Assembly: GCA_021204025.1 (NCBI GenBank)
Contig: JAJQAC010000014.1
Span: 1-64,000 of the forward strand
Reading direction: 5' to 3'
From: Clostridiales bacterium
GTDB lineage: Bacteria > Bacillota > Clostridia > Lachnospirales > Lachnospiraceae
DNA: 64,000 bases
Shown here one piece after another: positions 60,724-64,000 of this stretch. The notes under the pieces were generated by a model. That model made no database searches and was not told where the DNA came from. It worked only from the letters and a program-made list of their open reading frames with translations. Every line of letters starts with the position of its first letter. The first letter of the stretch is position 1. A program made the position numbers and the translations under genes.

Positions 60724-62889
60724 TTACTTCTGAACCTTCTTACTCTCCGCCTCAGCCTTCTTCGCCTCCGCGCGTCTCTTCTGCTTCTGCAATGTCAGTG
60801 TATACCAGAGAGACCCTGCTACGCAGATGGACGAGTAAGTGCCGCATATGATACCGACCATCAGCGGCAGAGTAAACTCACGGATCGAGGATACTCCCAG
60901 CAGGAAGAGAACAAATACCATGATGAAGGTCGTCAGGGAAGTGTTGATGCTTCGGGTCACGCTCTGTGTGACACTCTTATTGACTACATCCTCCAGGGTC
61001 TCTTTGCCTGTTTTCTGAGCAAGGTTTTCGCGCACACGATCAAAGATGACGATCGTCGCGTTGATCGAATAACCCACAATCGTCAGCATGCAGGCGATAA
61101 AGGTCGAACCAACCGACCATTTCGCAATTGCATAAAAGGTGAGTACTACCAGTACGTCATGTACCAGACACAAGATCGCGCTGGCCGCAAAGTTGATATC
61201 CTTGAAACGGAACCAGATGTAAAGAAGCATCAGGATCGTAGCGACGATTACCGCTACCAGTGCATCCTGCTTCATCTCGGTACTGACTGACGCAGAAATG
61301 CTTTCCGCTGTAATTTTCTCTGCCTCCACTCCGAAATTCTCTACCAGAGACTCTTCCAGAGCTTTTCTCTGCTCGACATTTAACGTCTTTGTCTTGATGA
61401 TCACTTCATTGGTTCCGGCCACCTTCTGTGTCTGCACGTCTGCATCCTGGGTGATCTCGGAAACCTTCGGTACTACCTCAGAGGAAATCTGCTCCAGCGA
61501 CATATCTTCGTTGAAAGTCACGCTGGTGGAGGTGCCACCGGTGAAGTCCATGCCGTAATTTAAGGGTTTGCCGCTCCCCGCCAGATTGGCACCCATGCCG
61601 ACCCAGCCGATCACAATCAGCACAACCGAAATCAGAAAGCAGGTTTTTCTCTTGCCGACAAAGTCAAATACCTTGCCCTGTCTGCGGATTCCGTAAAATT
61701 TCGGATCTTCGAAGCCCAGCGCATACAGTGTATTTAACGCTCCTCTGGTTACAAAAAGCGCCGTCACCATCGACAATACGATACCAATCGCCAGCGTCGT
61801 AGCAAATCCCTTTACCGTACCCGAACCACGCAGATAGAGAACCACCGCCGCGATCAGAGTTGTGATATTGCCGTCGATAATCGCCGAAAGCGCCTTGGAG
61901 AAACCGGTCTTAATCGCGGATCTGACGGTCTTGCCGTAGCCAATCTCCTCCTTGATACGGGTAAAGATGATAACATTCGCATCTACCGCCATACCTACCG
62001 ACAGGATAATACCCGCGATACCCGGCAGTGTCAGCGTCACCTGGAACGCTGCCAGCAGGACCAGAATCACGCCCACATAAATCGCCAGCGCCAGAGCTGC
62101 CGCCAGTCCCGGAATCAGATAAACAATGATCATAAAGAGTACGACCACGCCAAATCCGATCATACCGGCTCTGAGACTTGTGGAAATCGCCTCCTGGCCG
62201 AGCTTCGCGCCCACTACGTTAGAGCGCAGTTCTTCCAGTTCCAGGGACAGCGATCCGATACGGATCGTAGAAGCCAGCGTTTCTGCCTCCTCATAGCTGT
62301 CCATGCCGTCGATCTGGCACTGTCCGCCGGTAATCGCTTCACGGACGACCGGGTTGGAATAAATCATGTTATCATAGATAATCGCAATTCTCTTACCGAC
62401 ATTTGCTGTCGTCGCCTCCGCGAACGCCGCAGTCCCCTCATCGGTAAAAGTCAGGCTGACCACATAAGACTTCACGTTATTCTGATCAATAATGCCTGCT
62501 TTTGCTGACGCCACCTGATCGCCGGTCAGAATCACCTGGCCATCTTCATCCACAAATATCAGGGAGCCCGGTTTTCCCAGTTCTTCCAGAATTGTGTTGG
62601 CATCCGATACGCCCGGAATATCGATATTGATCCGGTTATCGCCCTCCTGATAAACCTCCGCCTCGGTACTGTAGTTCTGCACACGCTGCTGAAGCTTATA
62701 AATCGTATCGGACATTTCTTCTGCAGTAGGATTCTCGTCAACTGCCTGATAAGTAATACTTACACCCCCGGCCAGATCCAGGCCCAGTTTGATGTCATCC
62801 ATGGTGCTATAGCCCAGATAACCAAACAGGCAGATCGCCACAAGCAGGATGAGCAGTCCGACTATCCCCTTCACCTTACTGTTCTTCAT
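60724..62889 (-). CDS. secDF: Fused SecD-SecF protein translocase subunit
   Basis: A 721-residue single-chain SecDF. The SecD part has the first helix, LGLDLAGGVSITYQ, an extracellular domain and VNANV-type motif AVDANVIIFTRIKEE. The SecF part starts near residue 415 with NYGMDFTGGTSTSV and later YSINATIVIFDRVREN. Twelve membrane helices are expected. It uses the proton or sodium gradient to help protein export. Fusion of SecD and SecF is normal in several Firmicutes. Confidence 0.96.
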   Translation of the reverse strand: MKNSKVKGIVGLLILLVAICLFGYLGYSTMDDIKLGLDLAGGVSITYQAVDENPTAEEMSDTIYKLQQRVQNYSTEAEVYQEGDNRINIDIPGVSDANTILEELGKPGSLIFVDEDGQVILTGDQVASAKAGIIDQNNVKSYVVSLTFTDEGTAAFAEATTANVGKRIAIIYDNMIYSNPVVREAITGGQCQIDGMDSYEEAETLASTIRIGSLSLELEELRSNVVGAKLGQEAISTSLRAGMIGFGVVVLFMIIVYLIPGLAAALALAIYVGVILVLLAAFQVTLTLPGIAGIILSVGMAVDANVIIFTRIKEEIGYGKTVRSAIKTGFSKALSAIIDGNITTLIAAVVLYLRGSGTVKGFATTLAIGIVLSMVTALFVTRGALNTLYALGFEDPKFYGIRRQGKVFDFVGKRKTCFLISVVLIVIGWVGMGANLAGSGKPLNYGMDFTGGTSTSVTFNEDMSLEQISSEVVPKVSEITQDADVQTQKVAGTNEVIIKTKTLNVEQRKALEESLVENFGVEAEKITAESISASVSTEMKQDALVAVIVATILMLLYIWFRFKDINFAASAILCLVHDVLVVLTFYAIAKWSVGSTFIACMLTIVGYSINATIVIFDRVRENLAQKTGKETLEDVVNKSVTQSVTRSINTSLTTFIMVFVLFLLGVSSIREFTLPLMVGIICGTYSSICVAGSLWYTLTLQKQKRRAEAKKAEAESKKVQK

Positions 62890-62940
62890 TGCTTTTTCTC
62901 CTTATTTCTTACTTCAATGACCACCAGCGGCTATTATTCC

Positions 62941-64000
62941 TCAGGACAACGCCGCCTTAATCATAATTGCGCACTCAATTCTTTTCTTCTGCATCTCGCA
63001 GCCGATGTCATAGGCATCCGTAATGCGTCCATGAAAATTGTAGGAATTCGCCGCACATCCGCCGCTGCAGTAAAAACGCGCAAAACAATTGCGGCATTTT
63101 TCCTTTGCGTACACATTACAAAGTTTAAATTCATCACGAATATCTTCCCGCACAACACCGGTATCCACGTTTCCCATCAGGAAATTCTCCTGCCCCACAA
63201 ACTGATGGCAGGGATAAAGATCTCCCCATGGCGTGACCGCCAGATACTCCGTACCGGATCCGCAGCCGGACAACCGTTTTGCCACGCAAGGACCCTGGTC
63301 CAGATTCAACATAAAATGAAAGAAATTGAAGCCATGGCCTTCCTGTCTGCGCCGGATATACTCAACGGCAAGTTTATCATATTCTTCCATGATACGGGGA
63401 AGATCCTCCTCGCGGATCGCGTATTCCTCTGTGGGTGCCGCCACTACCGGCTCCATCGAGAGCTGATCAAAACCGAGATCAGCAAAATGCTTCACATCCT
63501 CACAGAAATCCAGATTGTGCCGGGTAAAGGTTCCCCGCACATAGTAATCCTTATGAAGCGCGCGCCGTTCGGCCGCAAACTTCTGGAATTTCGGGACTAT
63601 GATATCATAGCTGCTCCCATGACCATTTCTGGTCGGCCGCATATAGTCGTTAATTTCACGGCGTCCGTCAAGACTCAATACGACATTCGCCATCTCCCGG
63701 TTACAGAAATCCATGATTTCGTCATTTAACAGGACACCGTTTGTTGTCAGTGTAAAACGAAACCGTTTATTATGCGCCTGCTCCTGAGAGCGTCCATACT
63801 CCACCAGCTGCTTTACCACTTCCCAGTTCATCAGCGGCTCTCCGCCAAAGAAATCTACTTCCAGGTTGATCCGGTTCCCGGAATTTGCAATCAGAAAATC
63901 CAGCGCCTTTTTCCCGACCTCAAACGACATCAGCGCACGCCGCCCATGATACTCACCTTCTTCTGCAAAGCAGTAACGACAGCCCAGATTGCAGTCATGT
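62941..64000 (-). CDS. SCIFF peptide maturase, radical SAM/SPASM (partial at window end)
   Basis: The frame is open to base 64000, so the 5' part is missing. From the edge it reads DCNLGCRYCFAEEGEYHGRR, with the radical SAM CxxxCxxC motif, then DFFGGEPLMNWEVV. The SPASM end has CGSGTEYLAVTPWGDLYPCH, EKCRNCFARFYC and SGGCAANSY, with the full auxiliary-cluster cysteine set. This matches maturases that install thioether links in the six-cysteine SCIFF peptide of clostridia. Linkage to secDF is typical. The peptide gene itself should lie just beyond the window. Confidence 0.9.
   Translation of the reverse strand, partial: HDCNLGCRYCFAEEGEYHGRRALMSFEVGKKALDFLIANSGNRINLEVDFFGGEPLMNWEVVKQLVEYGRSQEQAHNKRFRFTLTTNGVLLNDEIMDFCNREMANVVLSLDGRREINDYMRPTRNGHGSSYDIIVPKFQKFAAERRALHKDYYVRGTFTRHNLDFCEDVKHFADLGFDQLSMEPVVAAPTEEYAIREEDLPRIMEEYDKLAVEYIRRRQEGHGFNFFHFMLNLDQGPCVAKRLSGCGSGTEYLAVTPWGDLYPCHQFVGQENFLMGNVDTGVVREDIRDEFKLCNVYAKEKCRNCFARFYCSGGCAANSYNFHGRITDAYDIGCEMQKKRIECAIMIKAALS

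Overview
The window looks like a chromosomal segment of an anaerobic, gut-type member of the Firmicutes, probably Lachnospiraceae. The right end carries the clostridial block yajC - tgt - secDF - SCIFF-type radical SAM maturase. Ribosome binding sites are strong GGAGG types, and the cell-surface genes are of Gram-positive kinds (LTA-synthase-like, Dlt-like, Wzm/Wzt-type export). No rRNA, tRNA or CRISPR array was seen.

Layout. (1) 1-9.2 kb: a phage-like replication module without integrase or structural genes. An Xre regulator with divergent promoters at 6.7 kb controls a leftward operon of small DNA-binding proteins, a replisome organiser, a DnaC-like loader and a PD-(D/E)XK resolvase-like protein. 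It is flanked by two diverged copies of a unit made of a small leftward ORF, an RHH (Arc-type) gene, a Uma2-family nuclease gene and a terminator. The right copy is damaged: its RHH gene is frameshifted and joined to the 3' half of a DUF4160 gene. (2) 9.2-13 kb: an iron/cobalamin-type ABC importer with nagB at its end. (3) 13-16.4 kb: a DUF134 regulator and a four-module oxidoreductase (CoA-disulfide-reductase-like, rhodanese, sirohaem/4Fe-4S half-domain, ferredoxin) behind a strong promoter and a hairpin-rich leader.

(4) 16.4-31.2 kb, all leftward: an AAA-ATPase/PD-(D/E)XK protein, an LTA-synthase-like enzyme, a diacylglycerol kinase, and an unusual extended Dlt-like cluster. The cluster has two adenylate-forming ligases (one fused to a nitroreductase), an acyl carrier protein, a DASS-type anion transporter, an MBOAT acyltransferase and a DltD/AlgX-like SGNH protein. 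The SGNH protein carries FAM3/ILEI-like repeats and is interrupted by an in-frame TGA. I read this as activation and export of an acyl group, possibly imported as an anion, onto a surface glycopolymer. (5) 31.3-36.8 kb: an AT-rich defence-like island. It holds a three-gene ABC-3C-like operon (Cap4/DUF4297-like nuclease, middle component, coiled-coil ATPase) and a second operon of a helix-turn-helix protein, an OLD-like ATPase split by a frameshift in an A7 tract, and a small PD-(D/E)XK protein. (6) 36.9-59 kb, leftward: surface polysaccharide genes. These include a polyprenyl-phosphate glycosyltransferase with an 11-base G tract (likely phase-variable) and its membrane partner, a second LTA-synthase-like enzyme, a Septu-type pair (ATPase + HNH), a pyruvyl transferase, a radical SAM-GT2 fusion, further GT2, GT8 and DUF4422 enzymes, a Wzm/Wzt-type exporter and an initiating sugar transferase. 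A divergent secreted protein, a lipoprotein and an O-antigen-ligase-like protein follow. (7) 59-64 kb: yajC, tgt, secDF and the 3' part of the SCIFF maturase gene, which runs off the window.

The most distinctive material is the extended Dlt-like acylation cluster, the radical SAM-GT2 fusion, and three defence-type systems lodged inside an envelope locus. Several on/off lesions or switches (G11 tract, TGA, A7 frameshift) lie in the same stretch. All functional statements rest on motifs and gene order read by eye; no database search was possible.
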